A DNA stretch of 64,000 nt, taken from contig MU266327.1 in the NCBI GenBank assembly GCA_021014945.1, positions 496,001 through 560,000 on the forward strand, given 5' to 3'. Source of the DNA: Leucogyrophana mollusca. Lineage: Eukaryota > Basidiomycota > Agaricomycetes > Boletales. The notes below the pieces were generated by a model. That model saw nothing but the letters and a program-made list of their open reading frames with translations. It made no database searches and had not been told where the DNA came from. Positions 11,146-22,965 of this stretch are shown piece after piece. The position numbers were made by a program, and so were the translations under genes. The stretch's first letter is position 1, and every line of letters starts with the position of its first letter.

Positions 11146-12626
11146 ATGCTTCCCGATGATAACACAGCATTTGTGATTACCGCACTGGAGATATATGCTT
11201 CTCTAAACCACAAACCTCCCCCGGGGTCATTCACAGTGTTGGCTGCCTTAGCGCTGGTCTCTATTCCCTCGCTTCATACTGCGCCGAAAATCATTGGTTT
11301 AGCTACCGGATGCAAGTGCCTACCCGCTTGTCGCCTTCCCTCGCAAGGTGATGCGCTCCACGATAGCCATGCTGAGGTCCTCGCGCGTAGATGCGCGACT
11401 CGCTGGCTCCTCGAAGAGATCAGCCGCACGATGAACGCTAATTACCAATCGGATTGGATCGTAAAAAGAGAAGATGGGAGGTACGGCTTAAAACATAATG
11501 TACGAATGTGCATGTACATATCGACACCGCCATGTAAGACCACGCACCACATTCCCCGAATTTCGACACTCATCCCCAATGCGGCAATATTCAAGGTGGT
11601 GATGCATCAATGCGGTTCTTGGCCTCTCTCCAAGACGACGAAATGGCAGCCCTCAAAGATTCGACGTCCTTTCCGACTTTGGACCCCAATGCCGCCTCCA
11701 GAGGGCGTGATAACTATTCTCTATTCGGTGTTTTGCGGACTAAACCTGGTCGTGCGGATTCTCCTCCGACACTCTCGATGTCCTGCAGCGATAAAATCGC
11801 CAGTTGGAACGTTATCGGAATCCAAGGCGCCCTCGTATCACGTTTTCTGTGTCCTGTATACATCTCCGAAATTGTAATCGGAGAAGTCAGGCCAGACATG
11901 TACGACGTGGTGAAGGAAGACTGTGAAAGAGCTCTCTGGAAAAGACTCGAGACCGTTTCCAGTATGGGTCCATCCGCAGTTCACGGAGATAGGTACTACG
12001 CTGACAACTCCGCAGACTTACCAACAGGCTATGAGCTTCATCGACCAACATTACAATTTACGTCCATTGCCTTCTCGCATGCCAAGTCTTCTCTTCCATC
12101 GTCGTTACCCACTAGAGGTTCATGCAACGAATGTGATTCATTCACTCTACTTCCTTTAAGATATATGCCATTAACAAACCCTAGCCTTGTGCTGGGTCGC
12201 AGACTCCACATTACCGCACGAAGTCCTGATAAATGGGATGAAGCGTGGGGTACCCCCGAAACATCGTTATAAGGAGAGATTTAGGTACTACACACACCCG
12301 TCTATTTCTTTGGTCTGCTCTAACATACCTGGACATCAAGACCACGCCTTGCCAAAGCATCGATGTTGCAGCTGTATAGGGAAGTAGCCCGGCAGGCGGG
12401 CTTCACAGAGGACCCGTGCGTATATTCCCGACAAAACCAACGCAACCTGACCTTGTGTCGCAGCGAAACTACCTATCATGCAACCAAACAAGTACAGTCA
12501 GACTACCAAGTGGCCAAACGCTCGTTGCGTGGTGAGGGACGTCCTTTCTCGGGATGGGTTAAGAGCGGCATACAATGGGAAGGCTTCAATTCCGTGAATA
12601 GCGGAGGACAACATGCAATCGATTAA
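11146..12626 (+). CDS. TAD1: tRNA-specific adenosine-37 deaminase TAD1 (ADAR-type)
   Basis: Converts adenosine 37 of tRNA-Ala to inosine. Exons 11146-11533, 11596-12132, 12185-12284, 12341-12415 and 12464-12626 join in phase to 420 residues, the usual size. The adenosine-deaminase editase domain fills most of the chain: [10 protein letters not shown] and [18 protein letters not shown], then the zinc and catalytic motif [16 protein letters not shown] with its His and catalytic Glu, then YISTPPCGDASM with a zinc-binding Cys. Later landmarks are [32 protein letters not shown] with the second Cys, and [16 protein letters not shown]. The next gene is convergent and ends 220 bp downstream. Confidence 0.93.
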
Positions 12627-12845
12627 ACTGACGAAATTGTAAATGCGTGTGTTACGAAGACAAAACCCAGACAATCAACGGTCTCGACTGTAGCAGATTA
12701 TAGCAGCGGATAAACAGGTAAGGGAACATATCATAACAGATCGTGACCCGTACAACCAACATTAAAAGACATTGTAACATTTCAGGCAGAATCGAATCCT
12801 CGTGAGAACGGCCCATTACCGTCTCGTCTAGAAAGTTACACTTCG

Positions 12846-14649
12846 TTACTCTTTCTTATTGTCTATGGGCGGAACAGTTTCCAGGAGAAGCTCGTCTGGA
12901 GATGGCGGTGACAACGACGGAAGGGATTTCGAGTGCATAATAGGGGATCCCACTAGAGACTCGCCATCTGTGAGGCTTGGGCTCGAACGCCCAGATCGGC
13001 TGCTTGTTTCTGCTAGCTCTTTACGGAGAGCTTCTAGCTCGCGTTCAAATCTGAAAAAGATCGATGAGTTACGTGAGTTTGTCCAGAGGCCCAGTCACAT
13101 ACTTGCGACCAAAGACTTCGATGTAGAATCCTCCACCATTCCAGACGCTCACAGCAAATATAAAGATAAGGAAAGTGCCGCTCCACATCGGGCTATCATA
13201 CAGCAGGTACACTGCCGGTAGCTCGGTCAGGATAGAATAGACTGGAAAAGGCCGTAAGTATTGTATAAATATCACACGTGAAGGTACTCACCAAGCTGTC
13301 CACCCATGAAGAAGCCCTCGCGATATTGAGGAGGAACTTTGGATAACACACGCCCGATTGCGCCACGCTTGTCGTTCAAAAGAAATGAGAACGATGTCGT
13401 GCGCTGGCCGGATGCGATCTTTGTGCGACGATCTACGAGGACGAACTGGAGAAAAGAAGATGAATACTTCAAGCGGAAGACTGGTAGCGGCAGATAGGTT
13501 ACTCACTTTCCAGTACAGTAATTGCCAGACGACATCTGGAAAACAATCCATGGGTTACAAGTCGAAGTATCAAACTTGGCACTTACAGATGGCAGAACTC
13601 AGGAGGATTGCGCTAGCAGGGCTCAAGTGAGGGACCTGGGCTAAAGCTGGAAATCGTACTTCCGCATCTGAATAGAAGTGCCTTTAGGAAGCCGTTAGAT
13701 GCTATGGTGATGGACGAGTAAACCGGGATTACGAACCGAATCACTGTGAATGTAAACGGTGCATAGATGTGGACGAAGAGAGAGGTGACTTTGTCAGAGT
13801 CGTGGAACACTAGGCTATTTCTCCACGTGATGACTGCGCTCGCGAGGGACCCATGGGATAAACAGTAGCAAGCCACGAATAGGGAGGGGCTCGATGGTAG
13901 CAACCAGATGTAGATAAAGTTGAGGATGGTGACGTAGTAGCACAGGTCGAAGAGGAAGTAATGCCATGACCGCTTCTTGTACTTGTAGGCACGCATGGGA
14001 AGAAGGTAAAGGCCTTGTAGTGTGTACGAGATATGGACCCATCTGGAATTCATGGGTAAATATCAGAGGAGATGGGGATGATGCAGTAGTCACGCACTGA
14101 GGAGCCAACCCAAAAAGCAGCGCGGACGTGAGGAGAGACATGACGCCGAAGAAAAAGGATATCTTTTCACGCGTCCGAACAACTTTGGCGGAATGCCACG
14201 ACGTGACCAATGAGGCCATACGCGCTGACACCTAAACAGCGCATGAGATTGTGGCGACAGATGACGTTGGTCGAGTGGACGTACTTTGACTTTGAAGTTC
14301 TTCACTTCGCGATCGAAGTTCTCAGCCAATAGGTCACCGGTGGGAGCACGCTTCTTCAGCGCCTCCTCTGCCCGCATTTTCAACCTATCGCTGTGCTTCT
14401 GTATTTGACGCTGTAGCAAGTCAAGGCGAGAATCGAAATACGTCTCCATAGTGTCTATCCGTTGCATCGATTCATATGAGTGCTTTACGCAGTAGATATT
14501 AGCAAGATAGGCTCACCAAGCAATGTGAAAGCACCAGTCCAATCTGAAGCTTCGTCCCTTATGAATCTTTCAAAGGGGGCCGAGAAGTACCCGTTCCCAT
14601 TGCCTGGTGAGTCTGTCCTTAACGTCGGCGAAGGTGGCCTGGAGCCCAT
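12846..14649 (-). CDS. GPC1: Glycerophosphocholine acyltransferase GPC1
   Basis: Acyl-CoA:glycero-3-phosphocholine acyltransferase of the membrane-embedded DUF2838/TMEM family, which re-acylates glycerophosphocholine to lyso-PC. The ATG at 14649 opens a disordered leader (MGSRPPSPTLRTDSPGNG). A coiled coil follows (TLLDTMETYFDSRLDLLQRQ), and then several membrane segments: ISFFFGVMSLLTSALLFGLA, the signature WHYFLFDLCYYVTILNFIY, CYCLSHGSLASAVITWRNS, and later FLIFIFAVSVWNGGGFYIEV. After the membrane part come GRVLSKVPPQYREGFFMGGQ and an acidic, Ser-rich cytosolic tail with stop at 12846. About seven introns of 50-60 nt interrupt it. Confidence 0.9.
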
Positions 14650-15009
14650 TGTGTCTCTCTATGTGGACGAGGATAACGGGAAAGGCAAAGCGTCGTGGAT
14701 GGTTGTGGCCGTTTCCAAGCAATGTTTGGGCGTGCGGGCACTGGTGATATATTTACAGCGCGAAATCCACAAGTCCACGGAACGGGAACATTGCTTAGTC
14801 AGCACATGTCCATGTAAAGACACCGCTCTCTTGCCTCCCTACCGAAAGCTCAAGCGAACGGCCTCAACGAGATGGATCAGACAGTCTCTAACATCGTGAA
14901 CGATGCTTAAACAGGTTTTCGGCACCTAGGCACGTCACACGTCAAGTTCAGGTCAGCAAGCGTTTTGCATCAAGTACTGGTCATTCTATGGAAAGGTACA
15001 GGACTCTGA
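14650..15009. other. Intergenic, no gene seen
   Basis: Lies upstream of GPC1 and downstream of ATP7, both on the minus strand, so it should contain the GPC1 promoter. A 139-codon plus-strand frame that starts inside GPC1 extends here and is antisense noise. Confidence 0.45.
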
Positions 15010-15818
15010 TTACATGAGAGAAAGGTCGCCGAACTTCTCCTTGTAACCTGAGGAAGGGTGAGCGCACGAAGGTATAATAAACCAAGAGGAAACTACCTGG
15101 TACAGTCCATTTGCCTTTCTTGACCATGGTTTCGACAGCCTCAACGATGCGTGGGTGTGCGTTGCCGACATCTTCCACCTATATGGTATACCGGGTTAGT
15201 ACAATACATTCCCTCTAAGCATGGAAACCTTACCGTCAAGTCTTCAAAGGAACGTGCCTCCTCGATGTTTGCAAGGGTGGCCTGCAGCTCCTTGAGCTCC
15301 ACATCAATCTTCTGTGCCGTCTCCTTGGCTTTTGCGACCTGTCATGTGCCGCATATACCTCAGTGGACTACAAGAGAATCGGTGTCAGGCGTACCGCCTT
15401 AGTCTCGAAAGTCTCGATGGCCTTGACGTGTGCGTTCACGTCGTATGTAACAGGCTTGAAGTCACGCAGCAACTTCTCAGCTTCATCGACAATGGCCGTG
15501 TTCTTCAGTACGGAGCGGTAGTGGGCTAGGTCGACGGTCGTAGGCTGCGAGGCATATTGTGCTTGAATACGCTGGGCGTCACCGTGCCGTTTGCGGAAAG
15601 CTTGGAGAGCAGAAATTGTCTCTATAATAATGTAAACTAGGGTTAATTCCTGTTGCCCCGTGACAACTAGGGCAACTCATGCCTTTGCCCAGGCCAAGCG
15701 TTGAGTATATCCGCGTGAAATCCTGTCGGAAGAGAAAGTTGGTAGTCAGTGGGTACAGCTCAACCGTGCAAAAACGGGCTCCTTACGACCGCAACGGCGG
15801 CTGCTTTGGAGGCCATTT
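15010..15818 (-). CDS. ATP7: Mitochondrial ATP synthase subunit d (peripheral stalk)
   Basis: Subunit d belongs to the peripheral stalk of F1Fo-ATP synthase in the inner membrane. The first exon encodes MASKAAAVAV. Later exons give DFTRIYSTLGLGK, then an alpha-helical body (ETISALQAFRKRHGDAQRI, YASQPTTVDLAHYRSVLKN, AEKLLRDFKPVTYDVNAHVK, IDVELKELQATLANIEEARS). The conserved end FEDLTVEDVGNAHP leads to the last exon, ending GYKEKFGDLSLM. The order of segments and length (about 173 residues) match fungal ATP7. Six exons with short introns were traced by eye. Confidence 0.92.
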
Positions 15819-16510
15819 CTAAGAAAAACCAAAAAGAAAATTCAGGCCCGCCGAGCAAGAAAGTAGATATGTGAGCAGCTCACAAGGAAAGTGCAAAGAA
15901 ACGATGGAGGACAAGTTTTGGAAAGGTGAGCGGAGGTAAGACCGGGAGTTGCCGATTACGGTTATTCCGATTCTCAACGAGCCAACGACTCTTCAGGGAG
16001 CCTGTTGCAGCTCTCCCTCAGGCAGACCATTATATAGAATGACAACGGTCGTTCATTATATTAGCTGGTGGGCCCCAGATGTAAAATTTAGGGCTACCGC
16101 AGTTCTAGCAGGTTTCTCATCTAGCATTCCCCCAAAGCGTAGGCTTTTGTGGCATAATATCCAGATCTGCCACACACAGTCAACGCTCACGCCGCCTGTA
16201 GTCTGAGTCATGCGTTGGGTTCATGGAAACATCCTCCCCGGGGCACGCTGTAAGCAGCTAGGGGTCAAAGCAGTAATTACATTGGGTACAGGCGGATGGG
16301 GGCTTATCATCTTGTTCCATATGACACTGGATCCATTAACTCAATGTATTCCGGCATCCATCGCGCCCAAACGAAACGTATCTGCAGCTAGAGTACGTGC
16401 TCCGATGCGCTAGATAATAAAACGGGGAAACGGTCTGGGTGGAACGAGCAACAATCAATGTTAAGAAAACGAGGAACATGCAGATTCACCAACGTCGTTC
16501 ATCGATGTAA
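15819..16510. other. Intergenic, no gene seen
   Basis: Between the ATP7 start and the stop of the TPR-CHAT gene, both on the minus strand. It should hold the ATP7 promoter. Open frames of 67-85 codons on the plus strand have no motifs. Confidence 0.45.
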
Positions 16511-19500
16511 TTATGCACCAATATGGACGAACACGAGCCTCTGCTCGAGGGGCACCACTGTCTTGTCCACCATCTGCCTCGCGTTGTGCAACGCCTCGGC
16601 AGCTTTCGTATAGTCCATCCCATAGGTGACCATATTCTTGTAGAAAGCCGAGACCATATGGTGCGTAATCTCGTCATCAACAGCCCACATTGTCCCAATG
16701 ACACTCTTGAATCCCGAAAACTGCACGCCTGCAGCCAAATGTATAATCTCGTCGGGTGTTCCTTCGTCACCGACTGCTGTGTGACAAGCAGAAAGAAATG
16801 CGAATTCTGGATGCCCGATATCGGCACCAATGATGTCGAGAAGGGAAAGGGGGCCATCGTACATGGCAAAGCTTGAGTCGAATGCATGGCTGGCGTCTTG
16901 TTTACCGTGACACGCAAAATGAACCCAGGAGTGTTCACGGAGAGCATTGAGCACTGCGTTGCTTGTAGCTGCGGTATCGCAGATTCGGGTAGAAGGTATG
17001 GGCGGCAACAGGTCAAGGACGAGGTCGAGTTCTGCGTTGACCGCAAGAAGCTCACTTTCATGGCTCCCACTTCCCGGGATGGCTTGACCGATCGCGGCAA
17101 ACTTGAGTGTGGTGTTGGTAGTCCCCGTGTCTCTTCTGCTTCTGATAAGAGCGGACAACGTTGGAGTGTAAGAAACAATGTATAGATCAGACAGGCCAAG
17201 CTCGCCCTTGCGGAATGGAGCAGCGGCATGGAGGGGCAAAGATGTGAACTTGGATGTGGGACACAACCAAATCCGTGAACCTGTTGCAACATGAATGTTG
17301 TGGAGTGCCTGCACGATAGGACGTGCTACAAGATCCCAGAGCTGCCGCAATAGCGTGTACAGCCGATTTCGCCTCTTGTTCTCTTCTCCGGGAGGATGGG
17401 GACTCTTCACTGCACGTGCGAATGACGATGACAGCTGAGACACATCGTCCAACGTGACGTGAGGAAGGAGTACGCGACAAGGGGGTCCTACCGGCAGGAT
17501 GATGAACGCGTCGCACGAGTGTTTGCCGGCATTGATCACAATGACAGGACCTTTGATCGAAGCCTCTTGCAGATCGGGGTACGAGGGAGGTAGTAAGAAA
17601 CGTGAGAAACCATCCACCAGCCGTATTTGGTGTACGATGGAATCCCACTCATTGGCCAGTCGTCGGTGGCGTGCTTCCTCGTGCGGCAAACTAGTCGCTC
17701 CAGCCTTGATGTTACCGCACGACTTGTCGAGGAGTGAACTGAGCCGCTGAAAATCCACTGCCAGCCTTTCTCCGAGTCGGTTTACCTCGCGAAGCCGCTC
17801 GAGGGGAGTGCGAAAATTTGCCTTTTGTGTCCATATTAACCCTCTTCCCAGCTCCAAAAGCTCCACTGCAGTGATATGATTATTTCGACGAGCCGCACAA
17901 GCTGCCGCATTGGCCGCAATGAAGGCGGGCACACCCTTTATAAGCTCATGGCGTGAGCCGATGGATGACAATGACGTAGCGTGCCGATCCAGATTGCCCA
18001 AGTAAATTCGGTAAGCATCTAAAGCCGATACATGATCAAGGACCTCCGCATCTCTGACCCATGTCAAGGACGACTCCAACTGTTGCCACGAGCCTACGCT
18101 GTTATGAGTAGCGGCGAGCTTGTGATGGTGGAAAGCTGCGTTCAGGTCATCGGAGTGCTTCAGTATAGAATATCGTAGAAAAGAGGTTGCAACCAATGTC
18201 AAGTGAACATGCAATAATATTGGGTGGCCGGGAGCGGTGGCACCGAGAGCTGCATGACCGTACTTGATGGCCTGATCCAAGTCAGCCCTATCACTAAATT
18301 GACTGAATCGAGTGGCGAGGCAAGCAGTGAGGACAATCAGTAACGGGGACCGAACGGGGTGCCTTTGCGGACACAAGTCGAGTGCTTCACGGTGGAGCTC
18401 GATTGCCTCGTCGAGGTCAGGCCTGTCAGCGAGCAAACCGAATCGCACGAAAAGAGCGAAACCGAGGTTGTTGAGTGTGGCAGGCCGATCGGGATGCTCT
18501 TTTGGATGCAATTTGAGCGCCGCACGATTGAGAACGATTGCTTCACTCAAGTCTGTGCTGTGACCAAGCTCCTTAAATCGCTGAGAAAGAGCGACAGCGA
18601 GGCAAGCCAGCGACGTAGAGCGCTCAGGGTGGCCTTGTGGACGCAACCCGAGTGCAGCACGACCGAGTTGAATAGCCTGTTCCAAGTCAGTCTTGTCACC
18701 AAGCTGCTTGAATTGCATTACAAGGGTATTAGCGAGGTTGGCCATGGACATAGAGCGTTCTGAATATCCCTGTGCTGGGCACAGGTTGAGTGATGATTGA
18801 TTGAGCTCGATGGCCTTGTCTAAGTCAGCAGTGTCACCAAGCTGTTCGAAGCGGGTGGACAAAGCGAGTGCAAAATTGCTCAAAGACTTGGACCGACCCG
18901 GGTGCCCGTGCGGATATAATGCGAGCGCTGCTCGATTGTACTCAGCAGCCTCCTCCAAGTCAGCATTGTCGCCGATGTACTGGAATCGAGCAGAAAGGGC
19001 AAGAGCGAGGTTGTTCGGTGACGGGGCTCGATCATGGTGCTCCTGCGGAGCCAAAACAAGGGCGGCACGATTGAGCTTAACAGCCTCGTCCACGTCGGCT
19101 CTGTCACCAAACTGCTTGAATCGCAAGGAAAGAGCGAGCGCGATGTTATTCAGTGACATGAATTGATGAGGGTACCCTCGTGGACAGAACTCGAGCGCTG
19201 TACGGTTGAGATCGATCACTTCATCCAAGTCGGCCTTGATTCCAGTCTCGTTGAAGCGACTGAAAAGAGTCACAGAAAGGTTGTTCAGCGCCATGGAGTG
19301 ATCAGGATGTTCTTGTGGTCGCAGGTCGAGTGCTTCTCGGCCAAGCTCGATGGCCCGGGCCAGGTCCACCATGTCGCTAAACAGGCGAAATCGGGCGGAA
19401 AGCGCGGCGGCCAAATTGCTCAACACTGCGGAGCGCTCGGGGTGCCCTTCTGGACGCAAGTCAAGCAGCACAAGGTTGAGCTCAATCACCTCACTCAAGT

Positions 19501-21109
19501 CAGGCATGCCGTTGGACTCCATATCAGCGATGTCACCCAGCTGCTCAAATCGCGCGGAAAGCATGAGAGAAAGGTTTCTCAGTAACTTCGCACGATCTGG
19601 GTGTTCATATGGGTACGCCGCGAGGGCTGCTCGGTAGTACTCGATGGCTTCGCCCAAGTCACTCCTGTTATCGAATTCCTGGAATCGAGTGGCAAGGGAG
19701 AAAACGAGGTTGTTCAGTGAGTCGGGACGATCGGGGCACCCATCCGGACACATATTGAGCGCTGCGCGATTGAGTTCAACGATCTCATCGGCATCAGCTC
19801 TGTCACTGAGCTGCTTGAATCGAGCGGAAAGGGTGAGAGCAAGGTTATTGAACGAGACGAACTCGTGAGGGTACCCCCATGGGGAGAGCTTGAGGGCGGC
19901 ACGATAAAGATCAACCGCCTCATCCAGGTCGGCCCGGCCCCCGATCTCGCAGAAACGACTGAGGAGGGCAGAAGCAAGGTCGCCCAGCAATGCGCAGCGA
20001 TCAGGGTGCTCCTGTGGTAGCAAGTCCAGTGCTCCACGACCAAGCTCGACGGCTTGGTCCATGCCAGCCCTATTACCAAGATCGGCAAATCGGGCAGATA
20101 GGATGTCGGCTACATTACTCAGTGAAGTGGCGTAATCGGAGAGTCCGACTGGACGCAAGTCTAGCAGAGCCCGGCTGTGTTGGATGACCTCGTCCAATTC
20201 AGCCTCGTTGCCTGGCTGCTCCAATCGAGCCATGAGGACGAGAATGATGCCAGACAGGGACTCGGGGTGACAGGGGTGCCCTGCTGGATGCAAGACTAGT
20301 GCGACACGACAAGAATGAAGTGCATGCTCCAGGTCCTCGATATTGCCACTCTGGGTATAACAGTCATGAAAGGCCAATGCGAGCCTGTCCAGCGTTGGTG
20401 CGGTGAGATGCTCGAGAAGACTCATTTCGGTGCACTCTTGGGTGTCGGCCTGCCACATGAGTGAGCATTGATAGAGCATGGGTCAAGTAAGCAACTTACT
20501 TCACCGGCGACTACGCCTTCAGCGGGGTTAACTGCAGCTACCTCAGCTAGCAGCATTAATTGGCCTTCGTTGCCAGATACGCCCGCGTCTTGGAGTGGAA
20601 ATATCAACGCTAGGTCTGGTCAGTGCCCACCTCACGAGAGCAAAGGAAAGAACAAATACTGGTAAATCTAATACCACAACCCTGTGGCAGTATCTGATCT
20701 ACAACCAACGTAGTTTCAAAAACCAAGCCATCTGGTCCTCGTGGAGTCGCTCTCTCCGGGCCCTTGCGTACGCACAATGATATACAGGAGGTCGTTTCAA
20801 CCGCCCTGGTTATGAATAAACACTATGAGACATAGCCAAGCATAACAGTCTCGGGAACCCTTACAGAGGAAAAGAGGCGTTCCATTCGAGAGTCGACTGA
20901 AGCGAAGGAGCCACAGTCACCGTCCGTCCGCTCTTGCTCTCGATCTCCACGACTACATGGAAGCCAATTGAGCTGTTCTGGGAAGAAGGGTTCAACCCAG
21001 TCGCTCCGACAACTGTAGTAGCTCTGGTAAGTGCATTCTGCTAACAAAAATGAGTTGAAATACTTAGTCTGCCTGTAAACAAGAACCTGACCCTCCTTCC
21101 TGACTGCAT
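16511..21109 (-). CDS. C2-like / TPR-repeat / CHAT (caspase-like) protein
   Basis: Exons 21109-21087, 21023-20865, 20805-20675, 20609-20500 and 20449-16511 join in phase to 1453 residues. The first four exons give a beta-rich, C2-like segment (TTVVGATGLNPSS, GFHVVVEIESKSGRTV, DGLVFETTLVVDQILP). About 17 tandem TPR-like repeats of about 46 residues follow, with the recurring core DLDEAIELNRAALDL-HPD-S--NLALALSARF. The C-terminal part is a CHAT domain: ALREHSWVHFACHG with the catalytic His, and AFLSACHTAVGD with the catalytic Cys. CHAT proteins (Caspase HetF Associated with TPRs) are cysteine proteases or their relatives; some bacterial ones act in defence as TPR-CHAT/Craspase. Fungal members are common but their targets are unknown. 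Membrane segments are absent, so it is probably cytosolic. Confidence 0.85.
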
Positions 21110-21454
21110 TATCTGAGCACGCTGAAGCTGTTACAGAGCCAAGAGGCACAGAAAGCGCTGGCCTTGACATTGCTGACCATAGGTAAATATAGACTGGTAG
21201 GTCGGCTTGGAAGGTTGGATTTGGGTTGGATGCCTGGACCTCTCGGAGCGCTTGAACGTCGGGCCGTGACGCGTGACGTCGGGGTGTGACGCGCTACTTT
21301 TCCTAAATTTGGTGCCAAATGAACCTGACTTGGCCATCGTGGGCTTTCAACTCGCCCTGCAGGCATCTACGAATCTAGGATGTAAGAAACCAATGGATTG
21401 CGCAAGACCCGACGACGCTCAGCGTGAGCACCCAGCCTTCGCCACGTCCACATA
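21110..21454. other. Intergenic; carries one copy of an 18-bp block shared with 45949-45966
   Basis: Upstream region of the TPR-CHAT gene. The block AATTTGGTGCCAAATGAA occurs at 21306-21323 and again at 45949-45966, in both places on the upstream side of a minus-strand host gene and just before the duplicated F-box segment. It may mark the edge of the duplicated unit. Confidence 0.5.
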
Positions 21455-22625
21455 GCTTCCTCTCGAACATCTATTACTTATACTCTCAGCTACGCTGCTG
21501 AACAGGTTGGTTCGCCCTTGCATCCGAAATTCTTATGTTGGAGCATCGCTTGTTGAGCCGCTTGAGGGTGAGTCTCAGGTGACTGCCTGTTCAAATGAGC
21601 GGGCAAGATCAGGGAACGGTTTTTACAGGCGTAAGCTGAATTGTACACAAAAAATAACGACCCGACTCAGAGAAAGGCTGCGAGGAAAACAAAGTTGACG
21701 CGTGTACAAGACACGAAAGACAACGTGTACCGTCGGGCGCTTCTCTGTGCTTCTGTCTTCGTATATGGGAAGCACAATCGTTCCAAATTACCGCTGCTCC
21801 CTTTTTCGGTTTATCTCTCCCCGACGAGTGCTGAAGAGTGTGCGGGCGGTCCTCCGCCTTCTGTCATATTCCTCACCGGCTTCCGGGTGCTCCATTGCCT
21901 CATCACTCATCATTCCATAAGTCGTAATCCACACATCGGCTCAGAGTATACTTGATAGGAATGCTGCAACAGCGCCGGGATTCTCCAACTTCGAGTTTCC
22001 TATATGTAGCTCTTCAAGACGGCTGAAAATAACTCCAACTCCAGAATATTCCAGGAATGCTTGGCCGGACACGATGAAAGAGAGGTCGATAGCAACGGCC
22101 AACTGGCGAAGGGAAGGACATTGTCAGAGAACCGACAGCAATCGTTGTGATGTGGCTCGTGCTGGCTGTCGCCAGCCGCCGATTGGGAAAGGGCAGTTTT
22201 GATTGGCGAAGAACTGCTGAGCTCGCCAAATATCCCAGCAGAAATCTTGATACCGCTTAAAGGCGGTTTGATAGTGAAACCGCGTGCACCAGCCACAGAT
22301 CGAACCCGTCGAGCGTACTTATGGAATACAACCCAGTCGGACGGAGCCATGGGTCTGTGGAAAACTTTGATGGAGAACTGTATTGTATGCAGACCTGGTG
22401 AATCAGAGTAACTTATAATAACATGAATGAGAGGTTTATCTTTGGTATAGGACCATTCCCCACAAATCCCGAGGCAAGCAGGATTAGCCTTGCCGGACAG
22501 TCTAAATTGCCCTATTGAACATCTAACACGGACTCTTGGAACGGGCCGACAGGGCCTTTGTCGAACTCGAATAATCGATTAAAGACGCGGAGCTGTATTC
22601 CTAGGATGAGGAAACAGGGATATCA
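21455..22625 (-). pseudogene. Internally deleted F-box gene copy (relative at 46.1-48.0 kb)
   Basis: Read against 46145-48045, this segment matches over most of its length, in the same order and orientation. It starts in the 3' flank (CGACCCGACTC, then TGACGCGTGTACAAGAC), runs through the C-terminal coding part (GGAATGCTGCAACAGC, TTCTCCAACTTCGAGTTTCC), and resumes in the N-terminal half (GGCGAAGAACTG, then GCAGACCTGGTGAA). About 0.8 kb of the middle, corresponding to about 46745-47535, is missing, as is a shorter piece near 22545. Several stop codons and frame breaks remain, for example in the frame at 22000-22350 that still shows DWVVFHKYARRVRS. It is a dead copy. Confidence 0.8.
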
Positions 22626-22965
22626 ATGCATTGTGATCCCGGCTACTGGTTTCGGGAGACCTGATACGGGGTGGGTATTTCGATACTGGTCGCTCAAGAA
22701 GAAAAGAAGAAAGCTAACGGGGCTGTGAACCGGGAATTGAACAACTTCGACCTGGGAAACCACTTGATCATGGTGCCCGGACGAAGATAAGATATACTAA
22801 GCCGCCAACGCTCGCTTGTAAAAGGCAGTCATATGACACCTGCGGGCCCTTTTCCCGGCTTCTTATCACCAGAGCACACGCCAACTACGTAGCTAGCACC
22901 TATAAGTATGTAAATAAACATGTCGCCGCCTTTGCTTCTGTCCGCAATCCTTCCAGTCCACACCC
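22626..22965. other. Intergenic, promoter region of the following gene
   Basis: No open frame with motifs. A TATA-like sequence lies near the right end. Confidence 0.4.
22901..22908 (+). promoter_or_regulatory. TATA-like box
   Basis: TATAAGTA lies 65 bp upstream of the ATG at 22966, a plausible core promoter distance. Confidence 0.3.

Noticed and set aside
13358..13630. 90-codon plus-strand frame
   Set aside because: Antisense to GPC1 exons and introns; no motifs.
16486..17292. 268-codon minus-strand frame
   Set aside because: It is a second frame over the CHAT domain of the larger gene and lacks motifs of its own.
18312..19868. Series of 70-140 codon plus-strand frames
   Set aside because: They repeat with the period of the TPR units and lie antisense to that gene, so they are shadows.
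18300..20400. Regularly spaced similar DNA segments, at first glance an array
   Set aside because: The period of about 138 bp equals 46 codons of the TPR repeats; there are no short identical repeats with unique spacers, and the genome is eukaryotic.
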